NCBI GenBank assembly: GCA_002342345.1
Contig: DDPU01000050.1
Location: 1-16,677, forward strand
Direction: 5' to 3'
DNA: 16,677 nucleotides
Origin: Verrucomicrobia bacterium UBA2460
GTDB lineage: Bacteria; Verrucomicrobiota; Verrucomicrobiia; Methylacidiphilales; Verrucolacustridaceae
A program made the position numbers and the translations under genes. Positions 1 through 6,790 of the stretch are shown one piece after another (the stretch's first letter is position 1; every line of letters begins with the position of its first letter). The notes under the pieces are model-generated. The model was not told the origin of the DNA and did not search any database. It saw only the letters and a list, made by a program, of their open reading frames with translations.

Positions 1-917
1 CGGAAGGCCTTTTTCTGGAGGTAGTCGAAGGCCTGGGAGATCTCGAACGGCGTGGCCGCGGGGAACTTCTCGAGGATCTTGGTCTTCACCTCCTCCTTGA
101 GAGCCTCGACGGCTTTGTGGCGCTCGACCTTGGAAGGCTGGTAGATGGCGGCTTCGATGCGCGAGCCGGCAACGGAGTAGGCGATTTCGAGGAGCTCGTC
201 CTTGACGAGCATGAGGGGGGCCTGGCGCTTGGCTTTGCCGCAGGAGGCGGCGAGTTCTTTCTGGATTTTGATGATGGGCTGGATGGCGGAGTGGGCGTGT
301 TCGAGGGCGGCCTTGAACTCGGCCTCGGGGAGTTCCTTGCCGGAACCCTCGATCATGAGGGCCTCGTGTTCGGTGCCGACGTAGACGAGGTCGAGATCGC
401 TCTCGGCGATCTCGGGGTGGGTGGGGTTGACGACAAATTTGCCGCCGACGCGGGCGACGCGGACGCCGGCGATCGGGCCGGCCCAGGGGATGTCCGAGAC
501 CATCAGGGCGGCGGAGGCGCCGTTGATGGCGAGGATATCGGGATCATTCAGGCCGTCGGTGCTGAGGAGGATGGCGATGACCTGGGTGTCGTAGAAGTAG
601 CCCTTGGGGAAGAGGGGGCGGAGGGGGCGATCGACCATGCGGCAGGTGAGGATTTCCTTTTCGGTCGGGCGTCCTTCGCGGCGGAAGTAGCTGCCGGGGA
701 TGCGGCCGGCGGCGGCGGCCTTTTCCTTGTATTCGACGGTGAGGGGAAAGAAGTCCTGGCCTTCCTTGACCTTGGTGGCGGAGACGGCGGTGACGAGGAT
801 GATGGTTTCGCCCATGGTGACGAGGGCGGCGCCGTCGGCGAGCTTGGCGTATTTGCCGGTTTCGATATGGAGGTCGCGATCGCCAACGCGGGCGGTGAGG
901 GTGGTGGGTTTGCTCAT
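1..917 (-). CDS. pnp: Polyribonucleotide nucleotidyltransferase (PNPase), N-terminal part; 3' end outside window
   Basis: PNPase degrades RNA 3' to 5' by phosphorolysis and usually works in the cytoplasm with the RNA degradosome. The frame opens with ATG at 917-915 (MSKPTTLTARVGDRDLHIET) and stays open to the window edge, giving about 305 of the roughly 700 residues usual for the family. The visible part covers the first RNase PH domain, with family-typical stretches such as GQDFFPLTVEY, GSYFRREGRP, RMVDRPLRPLFPKGY and LAINGASAAL. The second catalytic RNase PH domain and the KH and S1 domains lie beyond the edge. The gene follows rpsO on the same strand, the classic rpsO-pnp order, with a 198-nt spacer that could carry its own regulation. 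There is no good SD sequence at the start. The truncation is due to the window, not to mutation. Confidence 0.97.
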   Translation of the reverse strand, partial: MSKPTTLTARVGDRDLHIETGKYAKLADGAALVTMGETIILVTAVSATKVKEGQDFFPLTVEYKEKAAAAGRIPGSYFRREGRPTEKEILTCRMVDRPLRPLFPKGYFYDTQVIAILLSTDGLNDPDILAINGASAALMVSDIPWAGPIAGVRVARVGGKFVVNPTHPEIAESDLDLVYVGTEHEALMIEGSGKELPEAEFKAALEHAHSAIQPIIKIQKELAASCGKAKRQAPLMLVKDELLEIAYSVAGSRIEAAIYQPSKVERHKAVEALKEEVKTKILEKFPAATPFEISQAFDYLQKKAF

Positions 918-1115
918 AGGATTTGGATGCCGCAAGAAGGCCTGCCGCAACGAGGAAAGGTTGCGGGCGGGGGAGGGGGAATCCGGAGCCGGTCGAAGGC
1001 GGCTTTCAGAGGACACAGCGAAGGCCGGTGAGCCTGCGGGGTGTCATCTGCCCAGCCGTGGGCCGACAGAGGGTTCCCTTTTCTCGGGGACTTGGGGGTG
1101 GAGTGTCGGGGTGGG
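918..1115 (-). other. rpsO-pnp intergenic spacer
   Basis: This 198-nt non-coding stretch separates rpsO from pnp on the minus strand. I see no convincing gene in it. It holds a small hairpin (GCCCA at 1050-1054 with TGGGC at 1059-1063) and, nearer pnp, a longer inverted repeat described separately. In many bacteria this spacer carries a partial terminator and RNase processing sites; whether it does here is inference. No hairpin followed by a clear T-tract is present, so read-through from rpsO into pnp is plausible. Confidence 0.6.
928..966 (-). promoter_or_regulatory. pnp leader inverted repeat with two alternative pairing partners
   Basis: On the plus strand CCGCAAC (945-951) and GTTGCGG (960-966) form a perfect 7-bp inverted repeat with an 8-nt loop. 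A second copy of the pairing arm lies closer to the gene: TGCCGCAA occurs at both 943-950 and 928-935, so the distal TTGCGG/CCGCAA arm could pair with either. The nearer copy ends about 10 nt before the pnp start codon, where pairing could hide the ribosome site. In enterobacteria pnp is autoregulated through a leader hairpin cut by RNase III. A similar role here is inference from position only. Confidence 0.45.
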
Positions 1116-1379
1116 TTATTTCCTCAGGTTGAGTTTCTCAAGAAGGGAGCGATAGCGCTTGGGCTCGGTGCGGTGAAGATAATCGAGGAGGCGGCGGCGG
1201 CGGCTGACCATGGCGAGGAGACCACGGCGGGAGGCGAAATCCTTGACCGACTTCTGAAGGTGAGCGGTAAGGTGGTTGATGCGGTCGGTGAGGATGGCGA
1301 TCTGGACGTCCGAGGAGCCGGTGTCCTTCTCATGCAGGCGGTGGCCGGCAATGATCTTACTTTTCGTGGCGGTAGGCAT
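1116..1379 (-). CDS. rpsO: 30S ribosomal protein S15
   Basis: S15 binds the central domain of 16S rRNA early in small-subunit assembly and contributes to inter-subunit bridges. The 87-residue product has the usual family length. It contains the hallmark sequence [20 protein letters not shown], followed by [29 protein letters not shown] and a basic C-terminus ending KLNLRK. The ATG at 1379 is the natural start for this family, although no SD sequence precedes it. The gene is first in the transcript leading to pnp and diverges from the exported-protein gene on the other side. A promoter-like sequence lies so close upstream that the mRNA would have a leader of only a few nucleotides. Confidence 0.98.
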   Translation of the reverse strand: MPTATKSKIIAGHRLHEKDTGSSDVQIAILTDRINHLTAHLQKSVKDFASRRGLLAMVSRRRRLLDYLHRTEPKRYRSLLEKLNLRK

Positions 1380-1392
1380 AAGGTAAGGGATT

Positions 1393-1420
1393 ATCGTATG
1401 AGAAATCGCCTTGAAGTCAA
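1393..1420 (-). promoter_or_regulatory. Candidate sigma-70-type promoter of rpsO-pnp
   Basis: Read on the minus strand, TTGACT (1420-1415) matches the -35 consensus in five of six positions. It is followed after 16 nt by TACGAT (1398-1393), a four-of-six match to the -10 box. An overlapping alternative, GATAAT (1395-1390), is closer to consensus but gives a 19-nt spacer. Either choice puts transcription start at roughly 1383-1387, only a few nucleotides before the ATG at 1379. The -35 box overlaps the small palindrome TTGA-AG-TCAA (1411-1420). This is prediction from sequence alone. Confidence 0.5.
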
Positions 1421-1429
1421 AGCTTTAAG

Positions 1430-1531
1430 AATTTCGAAATTCGAATTGGGAAATTCGGAAAAAGCGAAGATCGGAGATCGCAGATGGAAGACGGGGAGGT
1501 TCCTGTCTCCGATCTCCCAACTCCCATCTCC
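1430..1531. repeat. Intergenic inverted-repeat element with AT-rich palindromic flank
   Basis: The element begins with a perfect 12-bp palindrome AATTTCGAAATT (1430-1441), then further TTCGAA/AATT-like motifs. A 10-bp perfect inverted repeat follows: AGATCGGAGA (1468-1477) pairs with TCTCCGATCT (1506-1515), enclosing 28 nt. A second pairing, AGATGG (1483-1488) with CCATCT (1524-1529), is possible but would compete. The monotonous GAGATCG/GAGATGG-like words look unlike neighbouring coding DNA and resemble a dispersed intergenic repeat. Only one copy is visible here, so repetitiveness across the genome is inference. The element sits just upstream of the ATG at 1542. Confidence 0.5.
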
Positions 1532-1541
1532 GGCAAGGCGG

Positions 1542-2543
1542 ATGGCCGGGTGCTGGATGGCTGTTTTGCTGGTGGCGGTGGGCATGGCCGCGGCGCAGGA
1601 GGGGGGATGGAAGGAGGATCTGAAGCGGATGGGGTTTGACGAGGTGCCCATCGGGGAGATGGAGAAAGGGGAGATTGTGGGGCAGAAATGGATCGTGGGG
1701 GGTGCCCGGCCGGGATTCTTGGGGGCGAAGGCGTTTTTTCTTTCCCCGGCAAGTCCGGAAAAGACGGCGCGGGTGGTTCTGGAGTTTGACCCGACCCGGG
1801 GAAAAGACCTGGCGTGGACGGACGAGGGATCGGTGAAGCTGTATCATGCCTTTCAGCGGCCGGGCGATGCCGGGACCTGGAGCCGTTTCCGTGCGGCCCT
1901 GGGTCGCCCGCCCTTCGACCTTTTGCTGCAGGTGGAGGGGCGCAAGGAGGGCAAAATCCATCTCCACGCAGAAGAGTTGGCCAAGGTTTCTTCGGGAAAA
2001 ATCGACGGATGGGTCCGGATTTTGGAGGAAAAAATGCAGACCTACCATCGCGGGGGGTGGAAGGAGAATGCCGGGGTTCCGTCCGGCCCGGACATGCGTC
2101 TGGATTTTGACGAAGAGCTGAGGGATGTGCTTAAGGAAAACGGTCCGGTTCGCGACGAGTTCCGGAGGGTTTTGACCGCGCTGGCCTACGGCGGGCAGGA
2201 CAAAAAGGAACCGGTGGAGGTTCGTGACTATTGGCAGTTGATGGAAGTGGACAAGGCACCCGCGGTTGCCCTCGGGTGTGCCGTGATGAAGCAGGGCGCG
2301 GGAGGCCGCTACGAGGTGGCGGACATGCACTACTTTGCCTCCAACGGGTATTACGGGGCCATCAGTCTGTATGGGATTTGGCCCTATGGGGACGGCAAGT
2401 CGTTGGTCTGCAGGATTGACGCGGTGGAGACGGATCCAGAACAGCTTGCTCAGGCCACCGCCCGGATGATCGGGGAGGCTCTTTTCATGAAGGAGGTCAA
2501 AGCCGGTTGTCAGACGATCCTGAGCCGCCTTAAGGGCTCCTAA
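1542..2543 (+). CDS. Hypothetical exported protein
   Basis: I do not recognise this 333-residue protein. The chosen ATG at 1542 follows AAGG with a short spacer; another in-frame ATG lies at 1557. The N-terminus MAGCWMAVLLVAVGMAAAQ looks like a short signal peptide with probable cleavage after AAA or AAAQ, although its n-region lacks positive charge. The mature part is mixed and hydrophilic with no transmembrane segment. It has an acidic/basic middle and a C-terminal stretch with HYFASNGYYGAISLYGIWPYG, rich in aromatic and glycine residues. No cysteine-rich motif or catalytic signature is obvious. It is first in a plus-strand run with a barrel protein, a transporter and an FKBP, so an envelope or periplasmic location is likely. 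The open frame extends upstream without a better start, and those residues fall in the repeat element. Confidence 0.75.
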   Translation: MAGCWMAVLLVAVGMAAAQEGGWKEDLKRMGFDEVPIGEMEKGEIVGQKWIVGGARPGFLGAKAFFLSPASPEKTARVVLEFDPTRGKDLAWTDEGSVKLYHAFQRPGDAGTWSRFRAALGRPPFDLLLQVEGRKEGKIHLHAEELAKVSSGKIDGWVRILEEKMQTYHRGGWKENAGVPSGPDMRLDFDEELRDVLKENGPVRDEFRRVLTALAYGGQDKKEPVEVRDYWQLMEVDKAPAVALGCAVMKQGAGGRYEVADMHYFASNGYYGAISLYGIWPYGDGKSLVCRIDAVETDPEQLAQATARMIGEALFMKEVKAGCQTILSRLKGS

Positions 2544-2600
2544 GGCATTCTTGGATTTGGCTTGGATTGTGGGGCTAAGTTCCCTAAGCATAGAGCTCTT

Positions 2601-3599
2601 TTGAGAACAAAAGAAATACATAAAGTATTACTCATAAGCATTTTAAATGCTTTTTGGGTGCTGCCTTCCTTTGGCCAAGAACCAGGGACTGGGCCGGTTA
2701 CCGTGGAGGGCGAGGTGGAGGACCCCCTGGCGCCTGTGCGGGAGCGACTTGGACCGGGCCGATCGGCATTGGGTCCAGACCGGAGTTATGCGAAGGAGGA
2801 ATGGAGCATCGAGATGGGGTTGGACTACGGTTATGTCGGTTCGGCCAGTTTGAAACAGGGGCTGGGCACCGTGACGGAGCAGGCCGCGGAGATCGGTATT
2901 GTGGCCAGCCGGCGGCTGGATGACGGGTTGGTCGGGATCGTGGGTGGTGACTGGCAGACTTTTTCCTTCGGCTACAATGGCGCAAACATTCCTTTGCCCG
3001 ACAATCTGACGACCCTGAACGCGATCTTCGGATGTGACATCGAGATCGAACCTTCCGAATGGTACATGCGGATCCAGCTGGAGCCGGGCGTGTACGGGAC
3101 CTGGCAGAGTCTGGGCTGGCATCAGGTCAACATCCCCGGGGTGGCGGCGTTCACGAACATCGTGGATGAGGATTTTCAGTGGTTCATCGCCCTGCGGGCG
3201 GACGTCTTCCAGTTTTTTCCGGTCATTCCCATTCCCGGAATCCGCTGGCAGTTCGCCGAAAACTGGCTGCTGAACGGAAGCGCCCCCAAGCCAACCATCG
3301 ACTGGAAAGCCACGGATGATGTGACCGTCTTTGTTGGCGGGGACATCCTCAACGCCAATGTGCGGCTCGCGGACAGCAATCCGGAAACGCTGGGAAACCG
3401 AAGCCTGGCCGGCGCTCTTCTGAATTATTTTGAGGCCCGCGCGGGAGTCGGGGTCAGCTGGAAAGTTCATCCCAATCTCTCCCTCCAGGCGGAAGGCGGT
3501 TCCGTGGTCTGGCGAAACTATGATTTCACCCGCATTAATGATCACGTGAAGAGCACGATGGCCCCGTATTTCCAGTTGGCCATTCGCGGGCAGTTCTGA
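2601..3599 (+). CDS. Probable outer-membrane beta-barrel protein
   Basis: The 332-residue product starts best at TTG 2601, which gives a textbook signal peptide: basic RTKEIHK, a hydrophobic core VLLISILNAFWVLPSF, and likely cleavage near SFG-Q. A TTG at 2562 would add 13 residues. The mature protein is rich in alternating hydrophobic/polar stretches, glycine and aromatics (for example YMRIQLEPGVYGTW and FEARAGVGVSWKV). It ends in phenylalanine (YFQLAIRGQF), the usual C-terminal signature for Bam-assembled barrels. Exact family and substrate are unknown; it could be one of the uncharacterised barrel families common in PVC genomes. The gene begins 57 nt after the exported protein and ends 8 nt before the transporter gene. 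DNA around the start (about 2575-2660) is markedly AT-richer than the surroundings. Confidence 0.75.
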   Translation: MRTKEIHKVLLISILNAFWVLPSFGQEPGTGPVTVEGEVEDPLAPVRERLGPGRSALGPDRSYAKEEWSIEMGLDYGYVGSASLKQGLGTVTEQAAEIGIVASRRLDDGLVGIVGGDWQTFSFGYNGANIPLPDNLTTLNAIFGCDIEIEPSEWYMRIQLEPGVYGTWQSLGWHQVNIPGVAAFTNIVDEDFQWFIALRADVFQFFPVIPIPGIRWQFAENWLLNGSAPKPTIDWKATDDVTVFVGGDILNANVRLADSNPETLGNRSLAGALLNYFEARAGVGVSWKVHPNLSLQAEGGSVVWRNYDFTRINDHVKSTMAPYFQLAIRGQF

Positions 3600-3607
3600 G
3601 CCCGTCG

Positions 3608-4549
3608 ATGCGCTGGCCCGAGCGGGCGGCGAACGCGTTTCCCCTTTGGATCGGGCTGGCGGCCGTGCTGGCGTGGTTCCAGCCCGACTGGTTTGCCTGG
3701 TTCCGGGGCGGTTGGGTGGTCGGGGCGCTGGGAGTGGCGATGCTGGGAATGGGGCTGACCCTGACGTGGGAAGACCTGTTTCGGGCGGTGCGCATGCCGG
3801 GGCAGGTGGTCCTGGGTTTTCTCCTGCAGTACACGGTGATGCCTTTTCTGGGATGGGTGGCTGCCCGCTGGATGGATCTACCCCCGGCACTGGCGGCAGG
3901 AGTGGTTTTGGTGGGATGCTGTCCGGGGGGGACGGCCTCCAACGTGGTGAGTTATCTCGCACGGGCCGATGTGCCGCTTTCGGTATTGATGACGGCCGCC
4001 TCGACCCTGGCGGCGGCGGTAATGACGCCATGGCTGACGGCATGGCTGGCGGGACGCTATGTGGAGGTGGATGGATGGGGGCTGGCTTTTTCCACTTTGC
4101 AGGTGGTGGTGTTGCCGGTGCTCGCGGGAGTGGTGTTGAGGAACAGGGCGGGAAAGGCAACGGAACGCATGCTGGTCTGGTCGCCGCTGTTGGCAGTGGC
4201 TGCCATCGCCATGATTGTCGCGGCGATCTTGGCGCAGAACGCCCCGGGGTTACGGGAGGCGGGGGGGAGGCTGGTGGCCGCGGTGTTGTTGCTCCATGCG
4301 GGGGGATTTGCCCTGGGATGGGGTCTCAGCAGGCTGGCCCGGCAGAACGAAAAGACGGCGCGGACGATTTCCATTGAGGTGGGGATGCAGAATTCGGGTC
4401 TGGGAGTGGTGCTGGCCCAACGGCATTTTCCCGACCCGCTGAGCGCGTTGCCGGCAGCCATCAGCAGCGTGGTGCATTCCCTGATCGGCAGCCTGTTGGC
4501 CGGACTCTGGCGCTGGCGGGATGGTTGTCTCCCCCGGGGAAGGTTCTAA
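3608..4549 (+). CDS. Bile acid:sodium symporter family (BASS/SBF) transporter
   Basis: This 313-residue integral membrane protein has about nine to ten hydrophobic segments spread along its length. It carries the two signature regions of the BASS fold. One is VGCCPGGTASNVVSYLARAD near residue 105, followed by VPLSVLMT. The other is EVGMQNSGLGVVLA near residue 257. In characterised members these crossing unwound helices bind sodium and an organic anion. The family transports bile acids, pyruvate, pantothenate and other organic acids, so the substrate cannot be named from sequence. The ATG at 3608 lies 8 nt after the barrel gene with no SD sequence, which suggests coupled translation. Length agrees with bacterial homologues of about 300-330 residues. 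Confidence 0.88.
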   Translation: MRWPERAANAFPLWIGLAAVLAWFQPDWFAWFRGGWVVGALGVAMLGMGLTLTWEDLFRAVRMPGQVVLGFLLQYTVMPFLGWVAARWMDLPPALAAGVVLVGCCPGGTASNVVSYLARADVPLSVLMTAASTLAAAVMTPWLTAWLAGRYVEVDGWGLAFSTLQVVVLPVLAGVVLRNRAGKATERMLVWSPLLAVAAIAMIVAAILAQNAPGLREAGGRLVAAVLLLHAGGFALGWGLSRLARQNEKTARTISIEVGMQNSGLGVVLAQRHFPDPLSALPAAISSVVHSLIGSLLAGLWRWRDGCLPRGRF

Positions 4550-4559
4550 CATCCCATTG

Positions 4560-5081
4560 ATGAGGATCCCCCGCTGGGCGGCCGCATGGATATTGGCCCT
4601 GCCGCTTCTCGGCATTGCGGAAGAGGAGATCGCCGATCCCGAGCAGGGGGGGCGAAGGAACATCACGCTGGGGGCGATGTTTCGGGAGGAATTCGCCCAG
4701 CAGGAGGGGGCCAAGGAGCTGAAAAACGGCCTCCTCTACCGGGTGGAGGAGACCGGCGCGGGAAAGACCCCGAAACTGAGCGACCGGGTGAAGGTGTGGT
4801 ATGAGGGCCGGCGGGTGGACGGGCAGATTTTTGACCAGACGGCGGAAAATGAGAGCCGGGAGTTTCGCATCAACCGCGACGTGATTCCCGGCTGGCAGGA
4901 GGTACTGCCTTTGATGCGGGAGGGAGACAAATGGGAAGTGGTGATTCCCCCCGAGCTTGCCTACGGGGCGAAGGGACATCCGTTTGGAAAAATCGGGCCC
5001 AACGAGACTTTGGTTTTCAAGATCAAGCTGGTTCAGGTGCTGGAGCCACGGGAAAAAATTCCCGCCCCCGAGTCCCCCTGA
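4560..5081 (+). CDS. Exported FKBP-type peptidyl-prolyl cis-trans isomerase
   Basis: This enzyme catalyses cis-trans isomerisation of prolyl bonds and probably helps fold envelope proteins. The ATG at 4560 gives a 173-residue product opening with MRIPRWAAAWILALPLLGIAE, a good signal peptide; an ATG at 4521 would overlap the transporter gene and spoil the n-region. A short linker containing a conserved-looking FREEFAQQEGAKEL leads into the FKBP domain from about residue 65 to the end. Recognisable parts are VKVWYEGRRVDGQIFD, the active-site VIPGWQEVLPLMREGDKWEV and IPPELAYG, with the terminal VFKIKLVQV strand. It is a small Mip/FkpA-like protein with a minimal N-terminal dimerisation region. 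It is the last gene of the plus-strand run and its TGA abuts the stop of queA. Confidence 0.92.
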   Translation: MRIPRWAAAWILALPLLGIAEEEIADPEQGGRRNITLGAMFREEFAQQEGAKELKNGLLYRVEETGAGKTPKLSDRVKVWYEGRRVDGQIFDQTAENESREFRINRDVIPGWQEVLPLMREGDKWEVVIPPELAYGAKGHPFGKIGPNETLVFKIKLVQVLEPREKIPAPESP

Positions 5082-5093
5082 TCAGAGGATCAG
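5049..5093. terminator. Two adjacent hairpins at the FKBP/queA convergent junction
   Basis: CGGGAA (5049-5054) and TTCCCG (5059-5064) form a perfect 6-bp stem with an AAAA loop just inside the end of the FKBP gene. Immediately after it, CTGATC (5078-5083) and GATCAG (5088-5093) form a second perfect 6-bp stem spanning both stop codons. Neither is followed by a clear T-tract, so these are not standard intrinsic terminators. They may mark transcript ends or collide-and-stop sites between the converging genes. Function is inferred from position. Confidence 0.35.
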
Positions 5094-6149
5094 CATCGCA
5101 TCACCGTAGCTGTAGAACCGGTATTTCTCCCGGATGGCGTGCTCATAGGCACGCAGGGCCAGTTCTGTGCCGGCGAAAGCCGCCACGAGCAGCAGCAGGG
5201 TGGAGTGGGGGAGATGAAAATTGGTGAGAAGACCACCGACCCTTTGGAAGCCGTAGGGCGGGTAAATGTAGACGGAGGTGGTGCCGGTGTGGGGCCGGAG
5301 GTGCGGGGCCGATTCCAGGACGCGAGCGGAGGTGGTGCCCACCGCGATGACGCGGCCGGCGGCGGAGATTTTTTCCTCGAGGCCGGGAGCGATTTCGTAG
5401 CGTTCCTCGTGCATGGGGTGATCATGGAAATCGGCGGTTTTGATGGGGCGAAAAGTTCCCAAGCCAACATGAAGGGTGACAAAGGCGTGGTTGAGTTGGC
5501 GCAAAAGTTCCGGTGTGAAATGGAGTCCGGCAGTGGGGGCGGCGACGGAGCCGGGGTTTTTCGCGTAGATGGTCTGGTAGGAGGCGATGTCCCCGCGATC
5601 GAAATCCGGCTGCCCCTGGGTTTTCCGGGTTTTGAGAATGTAAGGGGGAAGCGGGGGGCGGCCAAAGGCGTCGAGATCAAGTTTTCCCCCAAGAGATCGC
5701 AGGACGAGTTGGCCGCCGGGGATGGTTTTTTCCACGCGGAGGAGGGGGGTTTCGGAGGGAGGTCCTTCGAGGGGGTCCGGAAAAAGGTCGGTTCCGGGGG
5801 CGAGGCGTTTGGCCGGGGTGCCCAGGGCCGTCCACCATCCGGGGCTGGTTTCCTCGAGAAGCAAAAGCTCCGTCCGGTTCCGGGAGCAAATCAGGCGGGC
5901 GGGGATGACCCTTGAGTCATTCAAAACCAGGAGGTCACGGGGAGAGAGGATGGCGGGCAGATCGCGGATATGGCGGTCTTCCCACCGGCCGGTGTCCCGG
6001 TTGACCAGAAGAAGGCGGGCCGAGTCCCTCGGGTTGGCCGGATGTGTGGCAATCAGGTCGGGGGGAAGAACATAGGAAAGGAGGTCGCCGAGGGGCGAGG
6101 GGGAGCTTCCCGTTTGACAGGGGTGGGGAGTTGGGCGATCGTTCACCAA
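5082..6149 (-). CDS. queA: S-adenosylmethionine:tRNA ribosyltransferase-isomerase
   Basis: QueA transfers and isomerises the ribosyl part of S-adenosylmethionine onto preQ1 in tRNA, forming epoxyqueuosine at the wobble position. The 355-residue product has the family motifs LLVLNDSRVIPARL, the central SVAAPTAGLHFT, HVGLGTFRPI, and the C-terminal TNFHLPHSTLLLLVAAFAG, ending YSYGDAMLIL. Homologues usually start just before LSYVLPPDLIATHP, but no start codon lies there in frame. TTG at 6149 or GTG at 6146 are the available starts, giving an extra tail of about 20 residues. An AGAAGG SD sequence (complement of 6156-6161) stands 6 nt before the TTG and 9 nt before the GTG. The gene is alone on its strand, with a stop abutting the FKBP stop and a start that touches the pilin start. 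Confidence 0.96.
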   Translation of the reverse strand: MVNDRPTPHPCQTGSSPSPLGDLLSYVLPPDLIATHPANPRDSARLLLVNRDTGRWEDRHIRDLPAILSPRDLLVLNDSRVIPARLICSRNRTELLLLEETSPGWWTALGTPAKRLAPGTDLFPDPLEGPPSETPLLRVEKTIPGGQLVLRSLGGKLDLDAFGRPPLPPYILKTRKTQGQPDFDRGDIASYQTIYAKNPGSVAAPTAGLHFTPELLRQLNHAFVTLHVGLGTFRPIKTADFHDHPMHEERYEIAPGLEEKISAAGRVIAVGTTSARVLESAPHLRPHTGTTSVYIYPPYGFQRVGGLLTNFHLPHSTLLLLVAAFAGTELALRAYEHAIREKYRFYSYGDAMLIL

Positions 6150-6775
6150 TGCAAACCTTCTTTCGTAAGCTCCACAAACTCAAGGCAAACTCCTTCACGT
6201 TGGTGGAGTTGCTGGTGGTGATCAGCATCATCGGCCTGTTGGCCGGTTTGGCGGTGCCCGCCATCCAAAGCGGCCTCGACAAGGCGAAACAGGGGGTGGA
6301 TGTTTCCAACGCCCGGCAGCTCGGCATCATGTTTTTCACCGAGGCCAACGACAACAACGGCGTTTACCGGGTGAATTCCGATCTGACGAACACCTCCCCG
6401 GCAGCGAATTTTCTCACCATCATCCAGGGCATGGTCAGCAACGGGATCATCACCACGCCGAAGATCCTCTCGGGTCAGGGTGCCGCACCGGCCGCCTCGA
6501 CCAATGCCATCAAGGCGGCGAACATCGCCTTCGGATACGTGCCCAATCTCAACACCTCCGATGACGGCAACACGCCCCTGATCCTCACGAAGGGGCCGAC
6601 GACACTTGCCCAGAGCAACATCACCCTTCAGGACACCTTTCCCTGGAAGAAAAAAGGCCTGGTTGTGTACCGTCTTGGAAATTCCGCGGAGTTCATCAAG
6701 GCGGGGACAGGGGGTGCCCCGGCCGGCAGTGCGAATATCGGGATAACCAACTCCAACCCCGTCCTTCAGCCCTAA
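6149..6775 (+). CDS. Type IV pilin / type II secretion pseudopilin-like protein
   Basis: The 208-residue product has a class III signal. A 15-residue basic leader (MQTFFRKLHKLKANS) is followed by FTLVELLVVISIIGLLAGLA, a hydrophobic helix with Glu at position +5 of the mature chain. Prepilin peptidase would cut between Ser15 and Phe16; most proteins have Gly at that site, but Ala or Ser occur in related phyla. The C-terminal part is a Thr/Asn/Gly/Ala-rich globular domain without an obvious cysteine pair. It includes a cluster of aromatic and lysine residues (DTFPWKKKGLVVYRLG). Proteins of this form are abundant in Verrucomicrobiota and Planctomycetota, often as orphans. No pilus or secretion machinery gene is nearby, so the assembly system and function are unknown. 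The ATG at 6149 has no close SD sequence. Confidence 0.88.
   Translation: MQTFFRKLHKLKANSFTLVELLVVISIIGLLAGLAVPAIQSGLDKAKQGVDVSNARQLGIMFFTEANDNNGVYRVNSDLTNTSPAANFLTIIQGMVSNGIITTPKILSGQGAAPAASTNAIKAANIAFGYVPNLNTSDDGNTPLILTKGPTTLAQSNITLQDTFPWKKKGLVVYRLGNSAEFIKAGTGGAPAGSANIGITNSNPVLQP
6156..6161 (-). promoter_or_regulatory. Ribosome binding site of queA
   Basis: Read on the minus strand this is AGAAGG, one of the few good SD matches in the window. Its spacing of 6 nt to TTG (6149) and 9 nt to GTG (6146) supports a non-ATG start for queA and the extended N-terminus. The site lies inside the first codons of the divergent pilin gene on the other strand. Confidence 0.6.
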
Positions 6776-6790
6776 GCGCGAAGCTTGGTT

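Noticed and set aside
1041..1541. Upstream extension of the exported-protein frame over rpsO
   Set aside because: It is antisense to S15 and runs through the intergenic repeat; the ATG at 1542 has an AAGG site and opens a signal-like sequence.
2636..2655. Inverted repeat followed by T residues, resembling an intrinsic terminator
   Set aside because: The stem is almost all A/T with a one-base centre, and it lies inside the signal-peptide codons of the barrel-protein gene; a terminator there would cut off that gene.
2643..4160. A 505-codon minus-strand open frame
   Set aside because: It is antisense to the barrel-protein and transporter genes, with low-complexity Pro/Arg-rich translation and no domain.
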